Part shown: piece by piece, positions 1 through 9,082 of the stretch
Layout: each line of letters begins with the position of its first letter
Numbering within the stretch: the stretch's first letter is position 1
Assembly: GCA_023242925.1 (NCBI GenBank)
Contig: CP096134.1
Span: 3,305,501 to 3,369,500 of the forward strand
Reading direction: 5' to 3'
Length of the DNA stretch: 64,000 nucleotides
From: Hyphomonadaceae bacterium JAD_PAG50586_4
GTDB taxonomy: Bacteria > Pseudomonadota > Alphaproteobacteria > Caulobacterales > Aquidulcibacteraceae
Notes under the pieces: model-generated
Told to the model about the DNA's origin: nothing
The model's database searches: none
The model's input: the letters and a program-made list of their open reading frames with translations, nothing else
Translations under genes and position numbers: made by a program

Positions 1-878
1 TTGCCGCGACCGCGGAGATCGTGCCGTGGGTGCAGGCGACACCGGTGTTCGTCGATGTGCTGCCCGACACCTACAATCTGGACCCCGCCTCGCTCGAAGC
101 CGCGATCGCTGGCGTCAAGAAGGCCGGTAAGCTCAATCCGAAAGTCGTGATCGCCGTCGATCTCTTCGGCCAACCGGCGGATTATCCCGCCATCAGCGCG
201 ATCTGTAAGCGCGAAGGCCTGAAGCTCATCGCCGACAGTGCGCAAGGTTATGGCTGCACGCTCGCCGGCTTGCATCCGATGCATTGGGCGGACGCTGCGA
301 CGACCTCGTTCTTCCCGGCAAAGCCCCTGGGCTGCTACGGCGACGGCGGCGCCACGCTCTCCAACGACGATGCCGAAACCGTGCTGATGCGCTCGATGGC
401 GTTCCACGGCGCAAGCGGCGACGACAAATACAATTGCGCCCGCATCGGCATGAATTCACGCCTCGACACGATTCAAGCCGCGATCCTGATCGAAAAGCTC
501 GCGATCTTCGCCGACGAAATCCGCGCCCGCAACGAAGTCGCTGATCGCTACGCGCAAATGCTTGAAGGCTTGGTGACGACGCCGAAAGTGATCGAAGGCG
601 GCGTTTCCACGTGGGCGCAATACGTGATCGAGCACGAGAAGCGCGACGCATTGGCCGCGCACCTGCGCGAAGCCGGCGTTCCGACTGCGCAATATTATCC
701 AAAGCCGCTGCATAAGCAGACGGCCTACGAAGGCTTCCCCGTCGGCGCTGGCGGCTTGAAGGTGAGCGAAGACATTGCCCATCGCGTGCTCGCGTTGCCA
801 ATGCACCCCTATCTCGATGGGCAAACGCAAACCAAAATTGCGGGCGCCATTCGCGAGTTCGTGACGGCGGGCGGCTGA
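1..878 (+). CDS. DegT/DnrJ/EryC1/StrS sugar aminotransferase, 5' end outside window
   Basis: PLP-dependent aminotransferase of nucleotide-sugar biosynthesis. The reading frame is open from base 3, so the true start lies upstream; an internal GTG at 21 is not the start, because the codons before it (AATAEI) already match the family. The family block TPVFVDVLPDTYNLDP is near the beginning. The internal-aldimine lysine lies in SFFPAKPLGCYGDGG (about base 320), as expected for this fold. The C-terminal part (PTAQYYPKPLHKQ) resembles WbpE-type enzymes that aminate UDP-3-keto sugars. It lies 17 bp upstream of apt on the same strand. The family is certain; the exact sugar substrate is inference. Confidence 0.9.
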   Translation, partial: AATAEIVPWVQATPVFVDVLPDTYNLDPASLEAAIAGVKKAGKLNPKVVIAVDLFGQPADYPAISAICKREGLKLIADSAQGYGCTLAGLHPMHWADAATTSFFPAKPLGCYGDGGATLSNDDAETVLMRSMAFHGASGDDKYNCARIGMNSRLDTIQAAILIEKLAIFADEIRARNEVADRYAQMLEGLVTTPKVIEGGVSTWAQYVIEHEKRDALAAHLREAGVPTAQYYPKPLHKQTAYEGFPVGAGGLKVSEDIAHRVLALPMHPYLDGQTQTKIAGAIREFVTAGG

Positions 879-895
879 GGCGCTAGCGTTCGCGG

Positions 896-1423
896 ATGGA
901 CATCAAAACCGCCATCCGCACCATCCCGGATCATCCCAAGCCTGGGATCATGTTCCGCGACATCACGACGCTTCTGGGCAACGCGCGCGCCTTTCGCACG
1001 GTTGTTGACCAATTGGTGCAGCCTTACGCCGGCATCCGTATCGATAAGGTCGTCGCCATCGAAGCGCGCGGCTTCATTTTGGGCGGCGCAGTCGCACACC
1101 AGCTATCGTGCGGCTTCGCGCCGGTGCGCAAGAAGGGCAAATTGCCGTGGCAGACGGTGCGTCAAGAATACGAGCTTGAGTATGGCGTGGACGTGATGGA
1201 GCTGCATGCGGACGCGCTCGCGGCTGGCGAACAAGTGCTGATCGTGGACGATCTCATCGCCACCGGCGGCACAGCGAGTGCGGCCGTGAAACTGATCGAG
1301 CGCCTTGGCGCTAAGCCCATCGGCGCGAGCTTCGTGATTGATCTTCCCGATCTCGGCGGCGCGCAGAAATTGCGAGAGCTAGGCATTCGGGTTGAAGCGC
1401 TCTGCGCTTTCGAAGGCCATTAA
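896..1423 (+). CDS. apt: adenine phosphoribosyltransferase
   Basis: Purine-salvage enzyme converting adenine and PRPP to AMP in the cytoplasm. The 175-residue product has the family's usual length. It starts [18 protein letters not shown], the typical Apt N-terminus, and contains the PRPP-binding signature [13 protein letters not shown] around residue 120. The ATG at 896 fits the family start exactly. It follows the aminotransferase by 17 bp and precedes galE by 60 bp, so it may be cotranscribed with sugar genes, although its role is housekeeping. No anomaly is seen. Confidence 0.97.
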   Translation: MDIKTAIRTIPDHPKPGIMFRDITTLLGNARAFRTVVDQLVQPYAGIRIDKVVAIEARGFILGGAVAHQLSCGFAPVRKKGKLPWQTVRQEYELEYGVDVMELHADALAAGEQVLIVDDLIATGGTASAAVKLIERLGAKPIGASFVIDLPDLGGAQKLRELGIRVEALCAFEGH

Positions 1424-1483
1424 AATTGTGAACGCCGCGCTTGCCGATTGCGAGCCCCGTCGCCGCCGCCTAAAGGACAGGCC

Positions 1484-2460
1484 ATGAGCAAAACAGTCTT
1501 CGTCACCGGCGGCGCTGGCTATGTCGGCAGCCATTGCTGCAAAGCCTTCGCGAACGCCGGTTGGAATGTCGTTGTGTTCGACAATCTCTCGCGCGGCTGG
1601 CGCGAAATGGTGCGCTGGGGCGATCTGATCGAAGGCGACATTCTCGACCTTGAATCGCTGAAAGCGGCGATGGCGCGCGTGAAGCCAGACGCTGTCGCGC
1701 ACTTCGCGGCCTTCGCCTATGTGGGCGAGTCCGTGGAAGAGCCAGGCATGTATTATCGTAACAATTCGCTCGGCACGCTCAACATCCTCGACGCCATGCG
1801 CGCCAACGCCGTGAAGAACATCGTCTTTTCCAGCACCTGCGCCACCTATGGCGTGCCAGTGCGCACGCCGATTGACGAAGAGCACCCCAATCGCCGATCA
1901 ATCCCTACGGCTGGTCCAAATTCATCGTGGAAAAAATGCTCGCCGATTATTCGGTCGCGCACGATCTGCGTTATGCGGCGCTGCGCTATTTCAACGCCGC
2001 CGGCGCCGATCCGGATGGTACGATCGGCGAACGCCACGAACCGGAAACGCACGTCATCCCGCTCGCCATCCGTGGCGCTCTGAAGAACGATTACACCTTC
2101 ACCATCTTCGGCAATGATTTCGACACCCGCGACGGCACGGGCCTGCGCGATTACATCCACGTCGCCGATCTGGCCGACGCCCACTGCCGCGCACTCGAAT
2201 ATCTCCTGAAGGGCGGCCAGAGCGACGTCTTCAATCTCGGCACCGGCAATGGCACTACGGTCGAAGAAATCGCCGCCGCCGTCGAATATGTCTCGGGCCG
2301 CCCGCTGCCGCGCAAAATCGGCCCGCGCCGCGCCGGCGATCCGCCCGCGCTCGTGGCCAGTGCGGAAAAAGCCCAGCGCATCCTAGGCTGGAAACCAGAG
2401 CACTCGGACATCAAGACTATCATCGCGTCCGCCTGGCGCTGGCACGCACAGGAAAACTGA
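1484..2460 (+). pseudogene. galE: UDP-glucose 4-epimerase, apparent single-base frameshift
   Basis: SDR-family epimerase interconverting UDP-glucose and UDP-galactose. It starts at the ATG at 1484 behind an AAAGGAC ribosome-binding site. The Rossmann motif GGAGYVGSH is at the N-terminus and the catalytic SSTCATYG segment follows. The frame breaks at about 1887-1891, in ACCCCAATCG. Restoring one base (an A in the AA run) gives HPxSPINPYGWSKFIVEKML, including the catalytic YxxxK, and the second frame then runs to 2460 as a normal GalE C-terminus. The repaired product is about 325 residues, the family length. The break is probably a sequencing deletion rather than true decay. Confidence 0.85.
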
Positions 2461-2544
2461 GACGCAAGCGCGTGGCGCCGCTCCAGTGGAGCCCACACAA
2501 ACCCACTTGCAGCAAAAGCTTTGTCGCGCGATCACATCCTTTGT

Positions 2545-3414
2545 ATGCCTTTATCGCAATCTGCGGCGCCCACGCGCCTGGATCTCGCCCTTCGCAACCA
2601 GGGCGAGCCCCATCATTTCACGCGCGACGGGACAGGCTATCGCCTTGACCATGTGATCACGCCGGCGGGCGCTGCTTATGACTTTTCCTGGGACGGCGCG
2701 CGCGCTTATCTTGCCTGGCACGACATCGTCCTCGATGACGGAGAAATGCGCGGCGACGATCTGGCCCCCGTGCGCGGGCGCGATTTGCGCGATCGTTTGA
2801 CCTCGCTTCCCCAAGGCATGCGCGTAGAAGGCTGGTCTGCGCCACGTGCGCGCGCCAACGCCTTCACCGCGCTTTATTTCGATGAAGACTGGCTCTCAAA
2901 ACAACTCGAATGCGAAAATGCGCAGGTGCGCCCCGAAATCTATTTCGTTCACGAGCGATTGGGCGGGATCATGCGCCATATCACAGCCACGCTGCGCCAA
3001 GCATCGGCGCCCCGTGCGCTCTGCGACAGCCTGGCGCTGGTGGCCGCCAGTGCGCTGGTCGGGCGCGCTGACGAAGCGATCAAAGGGGCTCTCACTCCAC
3101 ATCAATTGGACGCCGCCAACGCGTTCATTGAAGCGCATTTGCATGAAGACGTGGGCCTCGATCAGATCGCTGGCGCTGCGGGGCTCAGCAGCTTCCATTT
3201 CGCCCGCGCGTATAAACGCAGCACCGGCAAGACGCCCTATCGTCACTTGCTGGAGCGGCGGGTTGCGCGCGCTCAATTTCTTTTAGCCGCCACCAATCAG
3301 CCATTGGCGGAAATTGCCCGCGCTTCCGGCTTTGGCCGCGCCAGTCATTTCTCACGCGGCTTTGCAGCGATTGCAGGGCAAACGCCAAGCGCCTTCCGCA
3401 GAGCTGCGCGCTAG
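2545..3414 (+). CDS. AraC-family transcriptional regulator
   Basis: DNA-binding regulator with a poorly conserved N-terminal sensing half and a C-terminal AraC double helix-turn-helix. The C-terminal half shows AFIEAHLHEDVGLDQIAGAAG followed by SSFHFARAYKRSTGKTPYRHL and the second helix pair ending GQTPSAFRR, which is diagnostic. I chose the ATG at 2545 (MPLSQSAAP); a TTG at 2521 would add eight residues, and neither has a strong ribosome-binding site. It is oriented toward the minus-strand gene at 3411-3934, with a 4-base overlap at the 3' ends. Its target is unknown. Confidence 0.88.
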   Translation: MPLSQSAAPTRLDLALRNQGEPHHFTRDGTGYRLDHVITPAGAAYDFSWDGARAYLAWHDIVLDDGEMRGDDLAPVRGRDLRDRLTSLPQGMRVEGWSAPRARANAFTALYFDEDWLSKQLECENAQVRPEIYFVHERLGGIMRHITATLRQASAPRALCDSLALVAASALVGRADEAIKGALTPHQLDAANAFIEAHLHEDVGLDQIAGAAGLSSFHFARAYKRSTGKTPYRHLLERRVARAQFLLAATNQPLAEIARASGFGRASHFSRGFAAIAGQTPSAFRRAAR

Positions 3415-3934
3415 CGTACGATCGTATGTCTTTTGAGCACGCGCGCGCCTGCTGACGCCAAATGCTGGAAGCGTTCGTCGATCAAGCCTAGTCCCAGCAC
3501 CTGACCGCGGTCACTGACTTCGATCATCCCCAGCGCCGCCAGCGATCGGACGCGCCGACGCACGCTTTCGCGCGGAATAGCGATCCGCTCAGCGATAAGA
3601 CGGCGCGAGATCACGGGGCGCGCGCCGCCCGCCCCTGGCTGCGCCCAAGCCCGCCGCGCTGGTGGAGCGCCGCTTGAGCCACGCACATCACGATCAGGGT
3701 GTCGATCAAGTCGAGGTCGAGCAGCGCATGCGCTTCGTAATAAAGATCGAGCATGGCCTCGCTGGTGGCCAAGAGGTCCGCGCGCAGCGCCGCTGGATCG
3801 TATTCAGCCATGGCGCTCCCCAAAGTCGCCGGGATGAGTTTACAGATTTTGCGTCGATTCTCCAAATATTGCGCAACTGGGCGGAGGCCGAACAGCACAT
3901 ACGAGGCGCCTGCTTCAGCAATTTCTGCGTGCAA
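3411..3934 (-). pseudogene. winged-helix-type regulator, apparent frameshift
   Basis: Two minus-strand frames read as one protein. The first part (from 3934) is helical and includes AEYDPAALRADLLATSEAML. The second (to 3411) carries a helix-turn-helix-like block, SRRLIAERIAIPRESVRRR, followed by SLAALGMIEVSDRGQ, typical of a winged helix. The frame changes by one base near 3640-3660, inside a G/C-rich run. The only start found is a TTG at 3934, so more of the 5' end may be lost to another indel. No family name could be fixed; a DNA-binding role is inference from the C-terminal part. Confidence 0.45.
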
Positions 3935-4144
3935 AGCCGGCGTCTGGCGCGCCCAGCATCACAATAGGGGCCGCCCCGACGCCAGAAATTGCGGGCGTCT
4001 GCGGCGTGCGCTGGCGATGGCTTGGCCACCGGGCGCATTGCCCGATCTGGGTCAGCCGATATTTTTCCGGCATAGGCGCGCGCGCAGCGAACGCGCGATG
4101 CTGGCGGCCAAGAGCCGAGTCGCTCTGGTGGAGCACATCGCTTG

Positions 4145-6195
4145 ATGGGCAGCGAGATCAGCAATTTTCCAGCCCTGGTGCGCAACGCCCAATACAATGC
4201 GCGTTTTGCCTGGGTGCGCCTGCCCGTCATCGTCATCGTCGCCGGTTTCGTGTGGCGCCTCTGCGGCGCTGAAATCGCGCTGCTTTGGTTGGCCACAATG
4301 CTGTCGGCCGAGCGCGTCTCCGTACATCTGCGCAACCGGATCGTTTCAGGAGACCCAAGTGCTGCCTATCCTCACCTTATCAGCCTGGGGATCATGTCGG
4401 CGCTTTGGGTCTGCTTTGGCGTTCTGGTTTGGAATTCCAACACCGAATTGGGCCGGATCGCCGCCTGCATCGGGCTTTTGACCACAGCACTCTATGGCGC
4501 GCTCGGCGGACAAAAGGATCCACGTCCCGCCACCATCCTGGCCGCACCCCGCTCATCGCACTCTTCGTGCTTGTGAGCCTTCACGCCTGGACCAATTGGG
4601 CGCCCATCGAGGCGTTTATATCCACGCTCGCCACTTTTGGCGCGGGCGTTTCGGTCTTCACCTGCGCGCGTGCGCTCTATCTGTCGGATGCAAGCCACAC
4701 GAACGCTGCCGCGCAATTGCAGCGCAGCACAGCGCTTTTGGAAGAGACCTCGTCTGTCGCCCGGGTCGGGGGCTGGCGCTACGATCTGAAGACTGGAACG
4801 CTCGACTGGACCGAACAGGCGTTGCGCATATTGGGCTTGGATCGGGCCCAAGGCGTGTGCGCCAATGACGCGTTCGCTCTGCTTGCGCCGGGTTCGCAGC
4901 AGATCGTGCTGACCGCCATCGCCGAGAACCGGACCGCGACTGAGGCGTGGGATTTCGAACTGGAGATGACCACGCCTGCGGGCGAGCGCAAATGGCTGCG
5001 TGCGACAGCCAAAACAACCGGGCGCAATGGAACGCCCGAGGCGCTGATCGGCAGCGTCGCCGACATCACCCGCCGCAAGCAGCTTGAGACCGACCTCCAC
5101 CATGCGCAAAAGCTTGAATCCATCGGTCGCCTCACCGGGGGCCTGGCGCACGATTTCAACAATATTCTGACGGCGATCGTAAACGCGACGGACTCGCTTG
5201 AACATTCAAAGGAGCCGCGCGTCGCGCAAGCGGCGTCCGTCATCAACAAGGCCAGTGAGCGCGCCAGCGAGTTGACCGGCAAATTGCTCGCCTTCTCCAG
5301 ACAGCAGGTGCTCCACCCGATCACGCTCGACATCAATGCGGCGCTGACGGATATGCGCAGCCTTATCACGTCCGCCCTCAAGGGCGGCGTCGTTCTCGAA
5401 TTTGAGCTGGCGCCGGAGCCGCTTTTGACCACGCTCGACGACGGCCAATTGACCAATGCGGTGTTGAACTTGGCGCTCAATGCAAGCGACGCCATGCCCG
5501 AAGGGGGACGCATTCGCTTGACCACGCGCGGCGAAGCCGACTGGGTCGTGCTGGAGGTCGCCGACACTGGAATCGGCATGAGTGCAGCGCAGATCGAGCG
5601 TATCTTCGAACCGTTTTTCACCAACAAACCCGCAGGCGTCGGCACCGGGCTCGGCCTTGCCATGGTGCACGGATTTATTACCCAATCGGGCGGCGCGATC
5701 AGCGTCACCAGCGCCCCCAACGCTGGCAGCGTCTTCAGTTTACGCTTCCCGCGCGCGCCTGCGGACGCAGCCCTGGCGCCGGTGCAAACCAGGCCCACAG
5801 CAACGGATCAACGCGGCGCCGGCGCGCGCGTGCTGCTTGTCGATGACGACGATCTTGTGCGCGAGGCCTTGTGCGTGGCGTTGCGCGCACGCGGGTTTCA
5901 CGTCGTCGGCGCGGCCAGCAGCGCTGCGGCTATGTCCCTCTTCAAACCGGGCGCTTTTGATTTTGCCGTGGTCGACGTCGTACTTGGCCAAGGGCTCTCC
6001 GGCGGCGACCTCGTCAAGCACTTGCGTGCGCGCGATGGGGCGCTGCGCGCGCTCTTGGTTTCCGGCTACACCTTCAATTGCGACCTGCCCCCGGAGGTCG
6101 AGTTCCTGGCAAAGCCGTTTTCCGTCGACAGGCTTGCGGCGCGCTTGCAGGCGCTGGGCGCAAACCAATCAGACGCACGTTACGCCGCAAGCTGA
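4145..6195 (+). pseudogene. hybrid sensor histidine kinase with receiver domain, apparent frameshift
   Basis: Membrane two-component sensor. The N-terminus (4145 to about 4710) has several hydrophobic segments (LPVIVIVAGFVWRLCGAEI, LIALFVLVSLHAW). A PAS-like domain follows (ARVGGWRYDLKTGTLDW), then HisKA with GLAHDFNNILTAIVNA (phospho-accepting His), HATPase_c with NxxxNASDAMPEGG, DTGIGMS and GTGLGLAMVHGF, and a receiver domain (VLLVDDDDLV, phospho-acceptor in FAVVDVVLG, FLAKPF). The frame breaks near 4541-4550 at GCACCCCGC; one added C restores the membrane segment. The architecture matches NtrC-type hybrid kinases of alphaproteobacteria. The signal is unknown. Confidence 0.85.
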
Positions 6196-6342
6196 AGCGC
6201 AGGCGCCCGGCGACGTCGCGTTCGCTGGAGAGGCCGCGCACGGGCTTGTTGGTTTTGCGCGCAGGACCTCGGGCACTTGTGCAGCGCTGGACGGGTATGT
6301 GGGTTGCGCCTAGTTTCGCCGCGCTATGATTTGGGGGAAGCG

Positions 6343-6801
6343 ATGAAAATCAGCATGTCAAACCTAGCGGCGTCATGGGCTTTCGCCGCAGCCTTGGCTC
6401 TTGCTCTGGCGCCGGCGCCTGCATCGGCCGATGAGGTCTGGGCGTTTCCGAGCGGCAATCAATTGACCTACGACCGCGATGTTGGCGAGGTCGCCGTTCT
6501 CACCTATCGCGCTGAACAAGGCCTCGAACTGGGTCAAATCTTTGTGGTGGGTCTTGGCGGCCAATATGAGGGCCGCTCCACTTATCAGGCCTATTGGGTG
6601 GAAGCCGACGATGCAGGACCCGCTTGCGCTGCTTCATTGGTGGACGCCGAAGGGCGCACATGGCGACGCTGGGGGATCGCTATTGTGCGATTTGCGAACC
6701 CCAGCTTCCCATCGCGCCTGACGCTTTCGCGCGGCGCGTGTCTGAGCGCGCCGAGCGAACGGGTGACGGCCCGCCCGGTTGTGGGCGCCGGCGCGCGCTA
6801 G
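6343..6801 (+). CDS. secreted hypothetical protein
   Basis: A 152-residue protein starting at the ATG at 6343, behind a GGGGGA ribosome-binding site. Residues 1-30 form a Sec signal peptide (hydrophobic Ala/Leu-rich core ending APASADEVW). The mature part is short, contains two cysteines (PACAA and RGACLS, possibly a disulfide) and looks beta-rich. It resembles the small exported proteins elsewhere in this window, such as the one at 53733. No recognised domain is visible; the location is probably periplasmic. Confidence 0.75.
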   Translation: MKISMSNLAASWAFAAALALALAPAPASADEVWAFPSGNQLTYDRDVGEVAVLTYRAEQGLELGQIFVVGLGGQYEGRSTYQAYWVEADDAGPACAASLVDAEGRTWRRWGIAIVRFANPSFPSRLTLSRGACLSAPSERVTARPVVGAGAR

Positions 6802-6916
6802 CACGATCCCAAACTTGACCCGATCATGACGGCGCACGTCGTCAGGGCCCGTGCGACCGCGTTGGTTTGAGCGCCAACGCGTCGCTCGTGGTGCGCCGCT
6901 CACACCTTTGCTGGGC

Positions 6917-7111
6917 TCAGGCGCGCTTGGCCGGACAGGTGTTGAAGCCCAGCACGGCATAGAGCGGACACCAGCCGACAAGGCCCGTGAGCAGCGGCAC
7001 AAGACCCAGATAGGCCCACGGCGTCTGGGGCCCGATGAAGGCAAGCGACAACACCCCTGCCCCGACAATCACGCGAAGTATGCGATCGATCGCGCCTTCA
7101 TTGGCTTTCAT
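6917..7111 (-). CDS. DUF2892-family inner-membrane protein
   Basis: A 64-residue protein. The start is the ATG at 7111, behind an AAGGAG ribosome-binding site; a longer open frame to 7180 lacks such a site. The sequence begins MKANEGAIDRILRVIVG, followed by two hydrophobic segments (VLSLAFIGP..., YLGLVPLLTGLVGWCPLYAVLG) and a final CP motif (NTCPAKRA). This matches DUF2892, the membrane part often found with rhodanese-type YgaP proteins. It lies just downstream of a Crp/Fnr regulator on the same strand, a common pairing that suggests the regulator controls it. Confidence 0.88.
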   Translation of the reverse strand: MKANEGAIDRILRVIVGAGVLSLAFIGPQTPWAYLGLVPLLTGLVGWCPLYAVLGFNTCPAKRA

Positions 7112-7176
7112 ATGCGTCTCCTTGATGCTTGATGCGCCGAGCTTGGCGCAGCTGAGGCGACGCGTCGGTGACAAAG

Positions 7177-7816
7177 TCACATAGCTTCAGCGAGGTTTTT
7201 GAGCGCGGCTTTGCGCACCACCTCCACCTTGCCACGCGACAAAACCACAAGGCCCTGCCTGGCCATGATGGAAAGCTGGCGCCCCACCGCCTCACGCGCC
7301 GATCCGATCTCGATCGCCAGCGCCTCGTGCGTCAGGTGGGCGACGCCGTCTTCGTCGATGAGGCGCATGAGCGCTGCGGCCACGCGTTGCTCAAGTCCGG
7401 TGAAGGCCAGCGCCTCCACCGTGCGCTCAAAATCCACGAAGCGCTCGGCCACCGAGTTCAGCACAGCGCCTCGAAACGCTGCGTCCTGCGTCATCAACCC
7501 ATCGAAGGCGTCGGGGGAATAAGTAGCGCCTCGATGTCTTCTTCCACCACGCCTTCGGCGCCGTAAGCGCGATGCTGCACAAGGCAGGCAAAGGTCTGCA
7601 AACAGACCTCGCCCGGCTGGACCCGGTAGAGCACGATTTCTCGCCCGCTCGCCGAACACATGGTGACTTTGATGAGGCCCCGCTCGAGCGCCAAAAACCC
7701 TGGCAGGGATCGCCGTTGCGAAAGAGCGCAGCGCCCCTGCCGGCCTTGATCGGGCGCACGCCCGGCGCCCGTCCCGCACGCGCCATCGTCTCAGTCGACA
7801 TGATCTTATCCGCCAT
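7177..7816 (-). pseudogene. Crp/Fnr-family transcriptional regulator, two apparent frameshifts
   Basis: Three minus-strand frames together give one Crp/Fnr protein. The first has the cNMP-barrel start (GRGAALFRNGDPCQGF). The second continues the barrel (LIKVTMCSASGREIVLYRVQPGE). The third carries the C-terminal winged helix (HLTHEALAIEIGSAREAVGR then LSIMARQGLV). Frame changes lie near 7695 and 7505-7515, and each fits one missing base. The start is uncertain (ATG at 7816 or 7801). The downstream DUF2892 gene (66 bp away) suggests an oxygen, NO or sulfur-stress type regulon, which is inference. Confidence 0.75.
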
Positions 7817-8050
7817 CGCCACTTGCCCGGCCACGCGTGCGCGCGCCGCCATTTCTTCAGCGCGCTTTTGCGCTTCTATGCTGACCTTTGCGGCCTATTC
7901 TATATGGACCGATAGCCTTTGAAAAACGCACCGTGTGGCGCTTAAAGAGCAGCCGTGACGCATTGGCGAGGTTTCGGCGGCTTTGCAGATCGTGTTCGCC
8001 ATCGCGCAGTGCGCGATGCGGCCCTTACCACCCTCGCCTGCAGATCTTCG

Positions 8051-9082
8051 CTACTGGCTCACATGCTCTGAGATGACGAGGCGCGCTGGATGTGTGCCCG
8101 GCTCGCCAAATATCCCCACCCAGATGTCGTATTGGCCCGCGCTGGGCGCATCGAACATCAGCATCGGATTGCCGCCGCGCACGCCGCTATCGTCATCGCA
8201 ATACCAGCGCCCATCCGGCCCATTGATCACCAAGGTGGTGTCGACGTCTGAGTTCACTGAGAAAATGAGCGGCGCCGGGGTCTCACCGGGGGCAAACACC
8301 ATCCGATAGTCCGGGTTCTCGGTGATAAAGCCGCGGCACGATTCAATGCGTCCCTGCATGTCGACGTAGCCGCCCGCGTCCAAATCCAAAACGTGGGGAT
8401 CGCCAAAGACGCCAGAACTCAATTGCACCTCACCGTAATTAGGCGCCATCGCCCAACTGGCGCGCTGCTCCAGCACGCGCGCGCCCGCGTAACAGGGCTC
8501 AGCAGAGCAGGCATACATCGCCAGCTGCAGCAGATACGGGCCGTCGCTTGGCGGCGTGAATACGACGACCGGGTAATTGTCTACGAGCACGTCTTGGATT
8601 GGCTCTCCATCCTCGCCCACAATTGGCGCACCGGCCATGTCGAGCAGCATCAGGTCCAAATCGTCGCATTCATTGTCGCACGCGCCAATGAAGCGATATT
8701 CCACCCCGCCCGTCAGATAGCGTTCGAACACATGCGCGTCGCCGTTGCGCATCGCGACGACGCCATCGGAATAATCGAGGTTGCGCACGAGCGTGCCGCC
8801 GAACGTGTCCTGATAGAGATCAAGATATTCAAGGACGAGTCCGCGCAAGAGCGCGTCGGTCTCCGAGAAAACTGAGCAGGCACGATCATAATCGAATGTG
8901 CCTCGGGTGCGCTCCTGGCGACCCACGCCAATCAAGCTCGCCGGATAATTGTCGGCTTGGGCATGCTCGCCCCAGAGCTCGCAATGGCTGGGCGCTGCAT
9001 CATCGGCAACCTCTTCCACCGCGACCGGCGAACACGCGGCCACGACCAAGAATGCGAGAAAAGCGAGAATGCGCTTAAGCAT
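8051..9082 (-). CDS. lipoprotein with two PPC-like repeats
   Basis: A 343-residue exported lipoprotein with signal peptide and lipobox LVVAAC at residues 12-17. The body appears to contain two beta-sandwich units. The second starts near SGVFGDPHVLDLDAGGYVD and has DTTLVINGPDGRWYCDDDS and PSAGQYDIWVGIFG, the pattern of bacterial pre-peptidase C-terminal (PPC) domains; the first is similar around residues 110-210. Its start overlaps the last 8 bases of the upstream hydrolase gene, so the two are translationally coupled. No enzymatic domain is seen; a surface or periplasmic binding role is inference. Confidence 0.78.
   Translation of the reverse strand: MLKRILAFLAFLVVAACSPVAVEEVADDAAPSHCELWGEHAQADNYPASLIGVGRQERTRGTFDYDRACSVFSETDALLRGLVLEYLDLYQDTFGGTLVRNLDYSDGVVAMRNGDAHVFERYLTGGVEYRFIGACDNECDDLDLMLLDMAGAPIVGEDGEPIQDVLVDNYPVVVFTPPSDGPYLLQLAMYACSAEPCYAGARVLEQRASWAMAPNYGEVQLSSGVFGDPHVLDLDAGGYVDMQGRIESCRGFITENPDYRMVFAPGETPAPLIFSVNSDVDTTLVINGPDGRWYCDDDSGVRGGNPMLMFDAPSAGQYDIWVGIFGEPGTHPARLVISEHVSQ

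Noticed and set aside
4779..5798. Minus-strand open frame of 339 codons
   Set aside because: Antisense to the histidine kinase core; Ser/Arg-rich shadow.
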